From: Stenotrophomonas sp. ZAC14D1_NAIMI4_1
GTDB lineage: Bacteria > Pseudomonadota > Gammaproteobacteria > Xanthomonadales > Xanthomonadaceae
DNA length: 64,000 nt
Assembly: GCF_003086775.1 (NCBI RefSeq)
Contig: NZ_CP026001.1
Location: 124,001-188,000 of the forward strand
Reading direction: 5' to 3'
Positions 57,457 through 64,000 of this stretch are shown here, in pieces. Both the position numbers and the translations under genes were made by a program. Every line of letters starts with the position of its first letter. Position 1 is the stretch's first letter. Under the pieces are notes generated by a model, which did not search any database, was not told the DNA's origin, and was given only the letters and a program-made list of their open reading frames with translations.

Positions 57457-57499
57457 CGCAGCGGTGGCGCCGGGTCACGCCCGGCGCATCGCGGGTGGT

Positions 57500-57778
57500 T
57501 CAGTCGTGCGGTTCCGTGCGCCACGCCATGCCGGGCGCAGGCCGCATGGCGGTCATGCCCGGCAGCAGGTCCGAGATCCCGGAAAGTTCAGGATGCTGGT
57601 GCACGACCCTTTGCATGGAAACGACGCGCGCCTGGGATGGATCGGCTTCGGTGCCATCGAGGAACGCCCAGGAGTGATCATCGGCATAGTGCGTCACGAC
57701 CAGGACGGGACTGCCGTCCAGCACGGCCTGGCAGGTGATGCACGCTACGTTCGGGGCCTGATCGAATGTCCATTCCAT
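57500..57778 (-). CDS. Small protein of unknown function
   Basis: 92 residues from the ATG at 57778 (MEWTFDQAPNVACITCQAVL); a TTG at 57808 would add ten residues and overlap the upstream stop by 4 bases. Conspicuous features: a CITC pair near residue 13 and VTHYADDHSWAFLDGTEADP. This last segment recalls immunity-type small proteins (DUF2185-like) but I cannot assign it. No signal peptide. It is last of three minus-strand genes with a looser base composition than the surrounding chromosome. Confidence 0.65.
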   Translation of the reverse strand: MEWTFDQAPNVACITCQAVLDGSPVLVVTHYADDHSWAFLDGTEADPSQARVVSMQRVVHQHPELSGISDLLPGMTAMRPAPGMAWRTEPHD

Positions 57779-57804
57779 CGTCGCGTTTTCCACGTATATG
57801 TCGC

Positions 57805-58305
57805 TCAACCGTCAAGCTGCTCAGCAAGCATTTCAGCCTGCTGCGCGTAGAAGCGGGCTGATACTTCGTTCTTCTGCGATCTGAACACCGCACTCGCTGC
57901 GCGAGCGGTGCTGGCAGCGGTGGTGAAGGCATCGGCGCGATCCTGCCAGGGGTTGTCATCGTTGGATACCAGATCGCCGTCTTTCCAGCGGCCCAGCACA
58001 AAGCCGCCCTGATCGTCCCGGCGGGTATCGATCACGCCGATGACCGGCACCCCGTTTTTCAGTTCGCCGTAGAACGCCTCGCCCGCGACCGTTCCATCGC
58101 GACGGCGCAATACGCCCAGGCCGGTCGCTTTGCCGCCGGTACAGTCGCCGATCCAATAGGTCGGCCCCGAGGGCAGGGAGCGGGGCGCCTTGAAGCTGCA
58201 TCCGCTCGCGGGGTCCTTCGCCCAGCCCGCATCCGGCATTTCCTGGCTGGCGACCGTAGAGGTAAAGGCCAGCGCGAACAGTGCGCTGAGGAGGGCAGGT
58301 TTCAT
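57805..58305 (-). CDS. Small exported protein with MORN-like repeats
   Basis: 166 residues with a Sec signal (MKPALLSALFALAFTSTVAS). The middle has MORN-like Gly/Tyr repeats (YWIGDCTGGKATGLGVLRRR, GEAFYGELKNGVPVIGVID, GGFVLGRWKDGD). The last 50 residues are helical (ADAFTTAASTARAASAVFRS). No catalytic motif. Probably periplasmic. It lies 20 bases after the preceding lipoprotein gene and overlaps or abuts the small gene downstream, so the three form an operon. Confidence 0.72.
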   Translation of the reverse strand: MKPALLSALFALAFTSTVASQEMPDAGWAKDPASGCSFKAPRSLPSGPTYWIGDCTGGKATGLGVLRRRDGTVAGEAFYGELKNGVPVIGVIDTRRDDQGGFVLGRWKDGDLVSNDDNPWQDRADAFTTAASTARAASAVFRSQKNEVSARFYAQQAEMLAEQLDG

Positions 58306-58325
58306 GTCAGATCTCCTTTCGACAT

Positions 58326-58988
58326 TCAGCGGCAGGGGTCTTCATCGGGCGAAGCGTTGGGGTAAGGGCAGGGAAGGAAGCCGATGTTGCCCAGCTCGGC
58401 AAGATTGGTCTGCATGGGGCCGCCGGGCACCTGCCATCGGCCATCTTCCTTGACCGCGCCAAGCTCGGCGTGCTGTTCGTGGTCGATCAGCCGGGCAAGG
58501 AAGGGAAACACCGCGCGCATGTCACTGCGCAGGGCCCACGCGGGAGGATCCACGATGCGATAGCGGTAGCGCACCACGCCGTCTTCGCCGCGGCTGATGC
58601 TGGTGATCTGCTTCCGGCCAAAACAGAGGTAGGGCGACGGCGGGCTGCCAGGACCGATCGCTTCCAGCTGCAGATAGGGCTTGCCCGTTTCGGTAATGGA
58701 AATGCGCGCTTGCGGCGTCACGTTGGCACGGTTCACCACCGGTTCGCGTCGAATGAGGTCGGCGGCGATCAGGGCCTCAATGCCGGGGCTGGCGAGATGT
58801 TCCGCGCTTTGCTCGATCGGCCACTCGGGTGCCACCAGCACCGCGCATACCTTCGAGCCGTCCATCTGGGCGCGCAGATCAGCGGTGATGGATGCCGCGT
58901 CATCGCGGGTACCGCACGCGGCCAGTACGAGCGGCAACATCGCAGCGCACGCAGTGCGCATCATGGTGCGGCGAACAGGGTGCCTCAT
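58326..58988 (-). CDS. Lipoprotein of unknown function
   Basis: 220 residues from the ATG at 58988, supported by AAGGAGAG with eight-base spacing. The signal (MLPLVLAACG) gives a lipid-anchored Cys near residue 25. The mature part is a mixed alpha/beta protein with two Cys near the C-terminus (FLPCPYPNASPDEDPCR). No domain recognised. It is first of the three-gene minus-strand cluster, and its promoter should lie in the 59000-59280 gap, where no clear -35/-10 was found. Confidence 0.7.
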   Translation of the reverse strand: MRHPVRRTMMRTACAAMLPLVLAACGTRDDAASITADLRAQMDGSKVCAVLVAPEWPIEQSAEHLASPGIEALIAADLIRREPVVNRANVTPQARISITETGKPYLQLEAIGPGSPPSPYLCFGRKQITSISRGEDGVVRYRYRIVDPPAWALRSDMRAVFPFLARLIDHEQHAELGAVKEDGRWQVPGGPMQTNLAELGNIGFLPCPYPNASPDEDPCR

Positions 58989-59282
58989 GGCGCAGTCTCT
59001 CCTTGCGAAATTCCATTTTCCCGCCGCAGGCGACCAGGGATTTGTGAGCTTCGTCGCAAATGCTTTGGCTGTGTTGTTGAATCTAGCATGTCAGGCTCGC
59101 GGCCACGGCAAGACCGGCTTCCACTGTGAGGTCTGCCCGCTGTGCAGCGCACCGCTCCGTCTGGAGTCCGGCATACTCGGCGAATGCTGCGCCCAACTGT
59201 CGGCATCTCATTCAAGCCGATGTCGCTTTGCGGCGCAGCTTGATTCCAGCGTTTCGGACGACCGCAAAGAAGGAGCGCAACG

Positions 59283-60002
59283 ATGTGCCAGTGGAGCCCT
59301 GCCGTTGTCTCCCATTGGGATGGGCTGTTCGATGCCGGCATCCGTGTGCCGACTGCAGGCGACTTCAGTCTGGTGATCAACCCGCATCTCACCGTCGAGC
59401 GCCGCGCAATGGTGATGGTGAATCCGCATGGCAGCACGCGTGCGGCACTGTCTCCCTCCATTGCTTCGGCCCTGGGAATCGCGCCGGACAGTCTGCCGGT
59501 CTCATTGCAAGGTCTGCGCGAGGCCCTCGGTGCTGCCGGCGTCGAGATGCACGCGCCCGATGTCATCTACTACGCGGAAACTGCGGGCGCATCCACGACG
59601 CAAGCCGACACGTCGCCCGAGGTGCGCGTGCTGAGGCCTGACGATGCAGCGCTGTTTGATGGCTTCATGGCACAGGTGCCGGCAGACGACCAGGACGATG
59701 CGTCCGTGGAACTGGGGCACTGGGCGACCTTTGGCGCGTTCGTCGAATCGGAGTTGCTGGCGGTCTCCAGCCTCTACCCCTGGGGCGGCGTGGCAATCGC
59801 CGATATGGGCGTGCTGACCATGCCGAGCGCGCGCGGCAAGGGCCTGGCACGGTCGCTGGTGCGCGCGATGATTGATTACGCCAGCGAGCGCGGACATGAA
59901 GCGCAGTACCGCTGCCAGTTCGACAACGTGGCTTCGAATGGCCTTGCAGAGTCCCTCGGGCTGACGGCGTATGGGATGTGGGAAGTCGCCCGCTCGCCAT
60001 AG
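59283..60002 (+). CDS. GNAT-family N-acetyltransferase
   Basis: 239 residues. The GNAT domain occupies the C-terminal half: VRVLRPDDAALFDGFMAQVP, AVSSLYPWGGVAIADMGVLT, then the acetyl-CoA loop PSARGKGLARSLVRAMI (Q/R-x2-G-x-G/A) and the NVASNGLAESLGLTAYGMWE end. The N-terminal 120 residues resemble a second degenerate GNAT-like domain. Substrate unknown. It is preceded by a 280-base gap with weak coding potential and no clear promoter. Confidence 0.85.
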   Translation: MCQWSPAVVSHWDGLFDAGIRVPTAGDFSLVINPHLTVERRAMVMVNPHGSTRAALSPSIASALGIAPDSLPVSLQGLREALGAAGVEMHAPDVIYYAETAGASTTQADTSPEVRVLRPDDAALFDGFMAQVPADDQDDASVELGHWATFGAFVESELLAVSSLYPWGGVAIADMGVLTMPSARGKGLARSLVRAMIDYASERGHEAQYRCQFDNVASNGLAESLGLTAYGMWEVARSP

Positions 60003-60082
60003 GGCTGCCGCGATCACAGCGCGGCCAACTGTCCGTTCGTCGCGGGAACGGCGCACTGCAGGCGCGAGCGAACTGCCCGGCT

Positions 60083-60532
60083 TCAACCAGGCCCGGGCAG
60101 GTCAATGCTGGCCGCGCGGAACATTTTCGAAACGCGCGCCGCGTAAGCACGTGCACTGGGCATTCGAATCTTCCTCAGGTAGGCGGTGATGTCAGACGAT
60201 TCGTCACGCAGGACCAGGTATTCGACCAGGTGGCCGATGGGCATATGCAGGTTGGCCGCTTCATTGACGATATTGTCCGCACCGCCATCTGCTTCAGAGA
60301 AGGCAACGAGCTTCTGCGCGATGTAGTTGAACGTCTGGAGGCGTTCGGTTGTGATCAGCTCACGCAATGCGATGGGCGTGGTACCGGCGTGCTCCAGCCA
60401 GCCTTCATGCAGGGCTACGATCAACGGCTCCACGGCAGCGTCGTGGTCGAAGCGCTGGTGCTCGAGATGCGCGTCCAGTGCGAGCACGTAGTCGCGATAG
60501 ACAGCAGAGGCGAGAAGATCCTTCAGCGTCAT
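60083..60532 (-). CDS. Small helical protein, function unknown
   Basis: 149 residues, rich in Ala/Leu/Glu/His helix (DAHLEHQRFDHDAAVEPLIV, ALRELITTERLQTFNYIAQK). No signal, no motif. Coding character is moderate, and GC content at third codon positions is lower than in the housekeeping genes. It is convergent with the GNAT gene and could be accessory. Confidence 0.6.
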   Translation of the reverse strand: MTLKDLLASAVYRDYVLALDAHLEHQRFDHDAAVEPLIVALHEGWLEHAGTTPIALRELITTERLQTFNYIAQKLVAFSEADGGADNIVNEAANLHMPIGHLVEYLVLRDESSDITAYLRKIRMPSARAYAARVSKMFRAASIDLPGPG

Positions 60533-60660
60533 GGGACATGACCTTGGAAAACTCCGGTTATAGCGAAACAGGTCGCCATGGGCAAAGCCCCCGCACTGTG
60601 GTTCGTGGATAATCCGTGCAACCGGGGCCCGTGGGTCCGTCTGACAGGGAGTCGGATGTC

Positions 60661-61119
60661 ATGCTCGATTGGCTGAAGCGAATCTGGGAAGGTCCCGTTG
60701 TCGCAACAGCGGAACATCCACTCTTTGGCCCCATGGAACTCACCAGGATTCGTGGCGAGGAGACATGGGAGGCGGAGTCCGTTCCCGTTGGAGACCGGAC
60801 AGTCGCCGTGTACTTCAGAACCTCCGGTTCGCAGCTGCCCTCGGAGGCCCAGATCGGGTTCCTGCAGGACACGACACGCGACGTGGAGGCGGCGTTTCAG
60901 AAGGCTGCCAGCGTCCTTGCACCTGCGTACGAGGAAATCCATGGGCCGCTGACGACGTCCCTGCGCGAAAAGTTCCAGTTGTCTGGCATCGAGGTCCCGT
61001 TGGATGGCAACCCAACCCGTCCATGGATGCTCCAGTTCGAGACACTCAGCGGTCGCTATGCGTTGTTCACTGTCTACTTCCAGGATGGGGCGGCGGTGGA
61101 CGTTCAACATGACAGCTGA
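60661..61119 (+). CDS. Small protein, function unknown
   Basis: 152 residues from the ATG at 60661 (MLDWLKRIWEGPVVATAEHP), which has GGGAG about nine bases upstream. Mixed alpha/beta with Trp-rich N-terminus and an acidic middle (IRGEETWEAESVPVGDRTVA, FLQDTTRDVEAAFQKAA). No recognised domain. Resembles small immunity-type proteins in size and pattern, without firm evidence. Convergent with the LLM gene. Confidence 0.65.
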   Translation: MLDWLKRIWEGPVVATAEHPLFGPMELTRIRGEETWEAESVPVGDRTVAVYFRTSGSQLPSEAQIGFLQDTTRDVEAAFQKAASVLAPAYEEIHGPLTTSLREKFQLSGIEVPLDGNPTRPWMLQFETLSGRYALFTVYFQDGAAVDVQHDS

Positions 61120-61161
61120 CGCCATGACACCCCCAGGATCAGGACGGTCCCGAGCCGCGTT

Positions 61162-62187
61162 CTACCAGTCCGGCGACTGACCCGGCATTCCGGCAAACGC
61201 CGGAAACAGGGGCAGCACCTCTTCGGCAATCTCCTGGATGACCTCGGCGGCAGGCCGGCGTGAGTACTGGATGCCGAGCGCGGCGTGATTCACGCCTGCC
61301 GCACGCCAGGCGTCCAGCAGGGCAATCAAGCCCTTCCGGCCGGTACGCAACGTGTGGCCGCCCTGAAGGGGAACACGCGGGTGGTCGGCGTCGTCCACCA
61401 GATCCAACCATTCGTTGGTGATGTGCGGCCGGAAGCCGCCGTCGGGAATCAGCGATCGCCACGCCCGGATCTTCGCCGCCAGCCGTGCGGGCCCGTGCGC
61501 GTCATGCGTGCTATCCGGGTAAGTCAGCCATCCATCGGCGTGCTCGGCAATCCATGGCAATGGCTGGCGGGCGCCGCCGGTTACGATCAGGGGAATGCGC
61601 GCGGTGGGCGGGGGCAGCAGCTGCAGGCCCTGGTCCGTCCACGCATGGCCGGCGCGGCTGCCGTCGGCGGGTTGCCACCATCGGCGCATCGCCGGCAACG
61701 CCTCGGCAAAGCGCTCACCACGGGTGGCGTGCTCGATGCCGTACGCGGGGAACTCCACCGCGCGGTCGCCTGACGCCGTGCCCAGCACCAGCCGCCCGCC
61801 CGACAGCACGTCCAGCGATGCCGCCGCTTTGGCCAGGTCAACGGGGTTGCGTAGCGGCAGCACGACGCTGCCGGTGGCCAGTGCCACCCGCTGAGTACGC
61901 GCGGCGAGCCACGCCAGATAGGTGAAGGGATCGAAGACCTGGCCGGCATCGCCGAACATCGGATCGAACAGGGGCACATCGCGCACCCACACGGCAGCGA
62001 AGCCGTGGCGGTCGATGGCCTCGACCAGGCGGCCTTGCCCTTCCAGGGCGCGCATGTCGCCTTCGTAGAAGCGCAGCGGCAGGAACATGCCCAGGGTCAG
62101 TTCACCCGCGCGGAACATGCGCTGGTAGCCAGCGTGGTTGGTGAACGCAGGCGCAGATGCGCCCGTGGTAGAGATCGTCGATGTCAT
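61162..62187 (-). CDS. LLM-class flavin-dependent oxidoreductase
   Basis: 341 residues. Bacterial luciferase-like fold with LGMFLPLRFYEGD near residue 32, AVWVRDVPLFDPMFGDAGQV near 63, RVALATGSVVLPLRNPVDLA near 100 and GGRLVLGTASGDRAVEFPAYG near 128, matching the F420/FMN-type LLM subfamily. Substrate unknown; it may oxidise an aldehyde or amine. It starts 10 bases after the glutathione S-transferase gene, so both are one operon divergent from the LysR regulator. Confidence 0.9.
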   Translation of the reverse strand: MTSTISTTGASAPAFTNHAGYQRMFRAGELTLGMFLPLRFYEGDMRALEGQGRLVEAIDRHGFAAVWVRDVPLFDPMFGDAGQVFDPFTYLAWLAARTQRVALATGSVVLPLRNPVDLAKAAASLDVLSGGRLVLGTASGDRAVEFPAYGIEHATRGERFAEALPAMRRWWQPADGSRAGHAWTDQGLQLLPPPTARIPLIVTGGARQPLPWIAEHADGWLTYPDSTHDAHGPARLAAKIRAWRSLIPDGGFRPHITNEWLDLVDDADHPRVPLQGGHTLRTGRKGLIALLDAWRAAGVNHAALGIQYSRRPAAEVIQEIAEEVLPLFPAFAGMPGQSPDW

Positions 62188-62197
62188 GGCGTGTCCT

Positions 62198-62833
62198 TCA
62201 GGGGCCGGTTGCAGGTTCGGGAATGCGCACGCCGCGTTGCACGGCCGGCCGCTCGCCTACCTGCTGGTACCAGCGCCACAGGTTGCGATGGCGACGGAAG
62301 TCGATGTCGATGAGCTCGGCGATGTGCAGCCAGGCGAAGTGGGCGATATCGGCGATCGAGTACTCCGCGCCGGCAAGATAGGCGTGGTCGGCAAGGCGAG
62401 CGTCCAGCACGCTGAACGCATCCTCGCAAAGTCGCTGGTAGCGCTGCACGGCGGGCAGGTAGCGCTCTTCGGCGAAGTGCTCGAAGTGCACGCGCTGGCC
62501 CAGGATGGGCCCGACGCTGGCGGCATGGAACATCAGCCAGGTGATGGCATCCCAGCGTGCGGTGGGCGCACGCGGCAGCAGTCCCTGCCCGTGCTCGGCC
62601 AGGTACAGCAGGATGGCTGCCGACTCGAACACCACCTGGCCGCGTGCGTGGTCCACCAGGACCGGGATGCGGCCGTGCGGGTTGAGGGCAAGGAACCCGG
62701 GGCTGCGATGCTCGCCCTGGTCGATGCGGACATGGCTCACCTGGTAGGGCAGGCCAAGTTCTTCAAGCGCGATGCTGGCCTTGAAGCCGTTCGGCGAGCT
62801 GTCGGTGTACAGATGCAGGGAAGGTGCGGACAC
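62198..62833 (-). CDS. Glutathione S-transferase family protein
   Basis: 211 residues from a GTG at 62833 (MSAPSLHLYTDSSPNGFKAS); the longer frame upstream has no support. The thioredoxin-like N-domain has NPHGRIPVLVDH and the glutathione-binding VVFESAAILLYLAEH; the helical C-domain follows (YLAGAEYSIADIAHFAWLHI). It resembles the Ure2p/YfcG/YghU-like branch. Probably detoxifies an electrophile or acts with the LLM oxidoreductase, its operon partner. Confidence 0.9.
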   Translation of the reverse strand: MSAPSLHLYTDSSPNGFKASIALEELGLPYQVSHVRIDQGEHRSPGFLALNPHGRIPVLVDHARGQVVFESAAILLYLAEHGQGLLPRAPTARWDAITWLMFHAASVGPILGQRVHFEHFAEERYLPAVQRYQRLCEDAFSVLDARLADHAYLAGAEYSIADIAHFAWLHIAELIDIDFRRHRNLWRWYQQVGERPAVQRGVRIPEPATGP

Positions 62834-63078
62834 GTGGGTTTCCGGTGATGGGCGCAGGCACGATGCAGGTGCGCCACCGTTGGTCAGGTGACGCGTGGGG
62901 ACGGTGCTGCAGCAACCGGACCAACAGTCTAGGAAGCATGCGCAGGCAGTGGAAACGAGTTGTACTGCGCGTGGAAGTGAGCTGCGCTGAACACTGCGGG
63001 CATGCCACGACAACACGCGCTGCGCTCGCTATGCTGCCGGCGCGTGGCCCATGCATGGCCAGATCGAGGAGAACGTTC

Positions 63079-63996
63079 GTGGGCGCAGTCCTGCCCTTGC
63101 TGGCCTTGCGGGCCTTCGTGGAAACCGGCAGGCATGGCAGCTTGACCGCGGCCGCCAAAGCCATGGGCGTAACCCCGGGGGCGGTGAGCCTGCAGCTCAA
63201 GCAACTGCAGGATCGACTGGGGGTCTCCTTGTTCGATCGCACGCGCCATGGCGTGGTGTTGAGCGCCGCAGGCGCGCGCGTGCATCCACAGCTGCTGCAG
63301 GCCTTCGACCAGATCAGCAGCAGCCTGCAGGTGCTGGAAAGCAGCCGCGCACGCACGACGCTGCGCATCAGCGCGGCGCCCAGTTTTGCCGCGCAGTGGC
63401 TGGCGCCGCGCTTGGCCGGTTTCAGTGCCGCCCATCCTTCCATCGATGTACGGCTGGATGCCAGCCCGCGGCTGATGGATCTGCGTGCCGATGGCGTGGA
63501 CGTCGCCATCCGGCATGGGCTGGGCGTCTACCCCGGGCTGCAGAGCGAGCACCTGCTGGCACCGGTGCTGCTGCCGGTGGCCAGCCCTGCGTTGCTGGCG
63601 ACGGTGGCACCCGCCACCACGCCGCAGGACTGCCTGCGCCTGCCCCTGCTGCAGGACAGCGAGCGCAGTGACTGGCGGCTGTGGTTCCAGGCACTGGGCC
63701 TGGCGGCCGACGACCAGCTGGAACGCGGCCCTGCCTTCGACGATGACCTGCTGCTGGTACGCGCCGCTGTGGCAGGCCAGGGCGTTGCCCTGGTGCGTGA
63801 CATCCACGCGGTGGATGAGCTGGCGGACGGGCGCCTGCAGGTGGTCGTACAGGCGCCGTGGCCGCAGGCGTTTGCCTACTACGCGGTGACCCGCGAGGAC
63901 GTGCCTGCGGAGCGGGTGGAAGGGGTAACGGCGTTCATGGACTGGATGCGCGGCGAACTGCGGACGGCTGGCACCGGTCATGCGCCAGCTTGTTAG
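63079..63996 (+). CDS. LysR-family transcriptional regulator
   Basis: 305 residues from a GTG at 63079, chosen over an ATG at 63055 because GAGGAGAA sits at the right distance only for the GTG. The HTH is LLALRAFVETGRHGSLTAAAKAMGVT with GAVSLQLKQLQDRLGVSLFDRT, followed by the substrate-binding domain (TLRISAAPSFAAQWLAPRLA, LRADGVDVAIRHGLG). It resembles GcvA-type regulators. It is divergent from the GST-LLM operon with 245 bases between, so it probably controls that operon. The inducer is unknown. Nothing is seen in the last four bases of the window. Confidence 0.93.
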   Translation: MGAVLPLLALRAFVETGRHGSLTAAAKAMGVTPGAVSLQLKQLQDRLGVSLFDRTRHGVVLSAAGARVHPQLLQAFDQISSSLQVLESSRARTTLRISAAPSFAAQWLAPRLAGFSAAHPSIDVRLDASPRLMDLRADGVDVAIRHGLGVYPGLQSEHLLAPVLLPVASPALLATVAPATTPQDCLRLPLLQDSERSDWRLWFQALGLAADDQLERGPAFDDDLLLVRAAVAGQGVALVRDIHAVDELADGRLQVVVQAPWPQAFAYYAVTREDVPAERVEGVTAFMDWMRGELRTAGTGHAPAC

Positions 63997-64000
63997 CCGG

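Noticed and set aside
59000..59280. Plus-strand frame (58681-59376) spanning the gap before the GNAT gene
   Set aside because: It begins antisense to the lipoprotein gene and lacks a start signal or a recognisable domain; the GNAT start at 59283 is better supported.

Overview
The window is very GC-rich DNA with dense, mostly chromosomal housekeeping genes. It carries many short palindromes with a GTAG tetranucleotide at one end, the hallmark of the SMAG repeats of Stenotrophomonas maltophilia. Gene content (TldD/MoxR operon, fused indolepyruvate oxidoreductase, hemDXY, secB-gpsA, ntrBC) also fits Xanthomonadaceae, so I read it as chromosome of a Stenotrophomonas of the maltophilia complex. 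No tRNA, rRNA, CRISPR array, insertion sequence or prophage was seen.

Layout. (1) 1-12015, minus strand: one probable operon of nine tightly spaced genes, in transcription order two Tat-signal TldD-like proteases, a TldE/PmbA-like partner, a DUF4159 protein, a MoxR ATPase, a DUF58 protein, a BatA-type membrane protein, a DUF4175-like membrane protein with a histidine-rich insert, and a membrane protein cut by the left edge. (2) 12016-13025: about 1 kb of repeats, a tandem array of paired palindromes bracketed by two inverted hairpin elements. (3) 13026-19158: DUF938 methyltransferase, fused indolepyruvate:ferredoxin oxidoreductase, exported TPR-like protein, AEC transporter. (4) 19159-19675: a second hairpin-element pair. 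(5) 19676-33193: Ycf46-like AAA ATPase, ParA-like ATPase, SixA, YceI, phospholipase D lipoprotein, thioesterase, then a KAS III / epimerase / metallo-hydrolase / acyltransferase / hydrolase run that looks like an uncharacterised lipid pathway, a TPR-sulfotransferase and a PEBP protein. (6) 33194-33756: SMAG cluster with a 208-bp tandem duplication.

(7) 33757-46566: META/DUF4377 lipoprotein, uppP, and a nitrogen-assimilation region. glnA has a textbook sigma-54 promoter and two NtrC-like sites; glnK-amtB follow; ntrBC (glnL-glnG) lie 5 kb further on, with an NtrC-like site reaching the glnL start codon. Between them are a peptidoglycan amidase, MltA, a small conserved protein and a TonB receptor behind a strong Zur-like box. 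(8) 46660-56672: two tandem sodC lipoproteins, a thiolase, the hemD-hemX-hemY operon, a rhodanese, secB and gpsA. (9) 56782-61119: an Ivy-like lysozyme-inhibitor candidate and small unrecognised genes with less extreme base composition, probably accessory. (10) 61162-63996: LLM flavin oxidoreductase and glutathione S-transferase, divergent from a LysR regulator.

Most noteworthy: the TldD/TldE-MoxR operon, where the TldE subunit has no export signal but its partners have Tat signals; four hairpin elements whose long arms differ between copies yet stay complementary within each; the Zur-like box before a histidine-rich TonB receptor; and the NtrC-site architecture of the nitrogen genes.
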